A DNA stretch of 7,074 nt from JBMYQA01 sp049600855 (GTDB taxonomy: Bacteria > Bacteroidota > Bacteroidia > Cytophagales > Flammeovirgaceae). Each line of letters starts with the position of its first letter. Position 1 is the stretch's first letter. Both the position numbers and the translations under genes were made by a program. This document shows, piece by piece, positions 6,339-7,074 of the stretch. The notes under the pieces were generated by a model. The model saw only the letters and a program-made list of their open reading frames with translations, searched no databases and was not told where the DNA came from. The DNA is taken from contig JBMYQA010000305.1 of the NCBI GenBank assembly GCA_049600855.1, positions 1 through 7,074 of the forward strand, given 5' to 3'.

Positions 6339-7074
6339 ATGCATACCGTTAAACAGTTCATAAAATATTACCCTAAGCAATCGCTAAAGTTATTATGGTG
6401 GGGGATTGTTGGTGCTTTATTTAAAACCCTTTTATTCATTTTATTAAATGAGTTTATTACTACACTGGCTGCATTAGAGAAAAATGCCTGGTTTCTGATT
6501 GGTGGCGTAGTAGCGCTTGCGGGAAGTGTGTTATTGGAAACGATTTATTACCGAAAAAGTGCTTTCCTCATACAGCAAGTACTACAACAATTAAAAGTAA
6601 GGCTACTAAATGATATTAAAAATACGCCCTTGCTTGCTTTTGAAAAAATTGGTGCCACTAATTTTTTTGCCACTATTTCACAACATACTGGGCTAATTTC
6701 TCATATCGCTACTTTTTTACCCGTCTCGCTATTACAAGGTTCGCTTTCACTTTTTTTTATGCTGCTGTACATTAGTACACAAGCTCCTGTAGCAAGTTTG
6801 TTATTTTTAGTATGGCTCGTGATTATAGGGACATTTATTTATGCTAAAATAGGTCCCGCCCTTGTGAAGGTGAGAAAGGCTTCACGCAGTAGTAAAAAAG
6901 GGTACTTCCAGCAATTGTCACATATCCTGAAAGGCTTTAAAGAGATGCGTGTGCATAAAGAGAGACGCGATGCCGTATTGCAAGCCTATACCATTCATAC
7001 ACAACAAGCAGCCAAACTGATGCGAAAAAACATTTTCATTGATCGTTTGCGCTTGGTGTATGCAGATCCCTCTT
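6339..7074 (+). CDS. ABC exporter, cyclic-peptide transporter family, 5' part
   Basis: The N-terminal 245 residues of an inner-membrane ABC exporter, cut off by the window end. The ATP-binding domain would follow downstream and is not seen. Hydrophobic segments lie near 17-40, 50-69, 124-146 and 150-172, as in a six-helix exporter domain. The segment LKVRLLNDIKNTPLLAFEKIG (about 85-105) and the block LKGFKEMRVHKERR (197-210) resemble the conserved GFKELKL-type block of the SyrD/PvdE/YojI group. Members of that group move peptide siderophores, lipopeptides or microcins. The ATG at 6339 is chosen because the frame upstream has no ATG, GTG or TTG nearby. An AGGAG at 6309-6313 is 25 bases away, too far for a normal ribosome site. 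The gene lies 59 bp after the adenylation gene in the same direction, probably in the same operon, suggesting export of the product or of an intermediate to the periplasm for maturation. The subfamily is likely but rests on the N-terminal half alone. Confidence 0.8.
   Translation, partial: MHTVKQFIKYYPKQSLKLLWWGIVGALFKTLLFILLNEFITTLAALEKNAWFLIGGVVALAGSVLLETIYYRKSAFLIQQVLQQLKVRLLNDIKNTPLLAFEKIGATNFFATISQHTGLISHIATFLPVSLLQGSLSLFFMLLYISTQAPVASLLFLVWLVIIGTFIYAKIGPALVKVRKASRSSKKGYFQQLSHILKGFKEMRVHKERRDAVLQAYTIHTQQAAKLMRKNIFIDRLRLVYADPS

Overview
The window looks like a piece of a Bacteroidota chromosome. The sequence is AT-rich and its coding regions are all on the plus strand. Clear Shine-Dalgarno sequences are missing before most starts. 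Two intergenic regions carry perfect matches to the Bacteroidota -7 promoter element TAnnTTTG. A sphingolipid-type membrane hydrolase (alkaline ceramidase family) also fits a sphingolipid-making member of that phylum, such as the Sphingobacteriia/Chitinophagia/Flavobacteriia side. The genus cannot be named from this sequence.

Left part (about 1-2402). This holds two independent housekeeping-like genes. The first is a PLP-dependent O-acetylhomoserine sulfhydrylase (metY type), which most likely starts at 80 rather than 38. It is followed by a strong inverted repeat. The second is a seven-helix alkaline ceramidase/CREST-family membrane protein that starts on TTG, has its own promoter candidate, and keeps every metal and catalytic residue known from human ACER3.

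Right part (about 2540-7074, running off the end). This looks like one operon of three genes behind a single TAnnTTTG promoter candidate. The first is a 676-residue fusion of a CitE/HpcH-type CoA-ester lyase to a double hot-dog (MaoC) module resembling mesaconyl-CoA hydratase. The second, 35 bp downstream, is a free-standing NRPS-type adenylation enzyme without a carrier domain. The third, about 60 bp further on, is the 5' end of an ABC exporter of the cyclic-peptide/siderophore transporter family (SyrD/PvdE/YojI-like).

How the genes may work together (inference). The fusion could run an aldol/Claisen-type carbon-carbon bond reaction plus hydration or dehydration on one polypeptide, making or breaking a branched C4-C5 acyl-CoA of the citramalyl/methylmalyl/mesaconyl type. 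The adenylation enzyme lacks the Asp that binds an alpha-amino group, so it would activate a carboxylic acid that is not an ordinary alpha-amino acid. The exporter suggests a secreted small product. The left edge of a biosynthetic gene cluster is therefore the best reading. A catabolic itaconate/mesaconate-type pathway (ligase + hydratase + citramalyl-CoA lyase) is the main alternative. The genes beyond position 7074 would decide between them. No RNA genes, CRISPR arrays, insertion sequences or attachment sites were seen.
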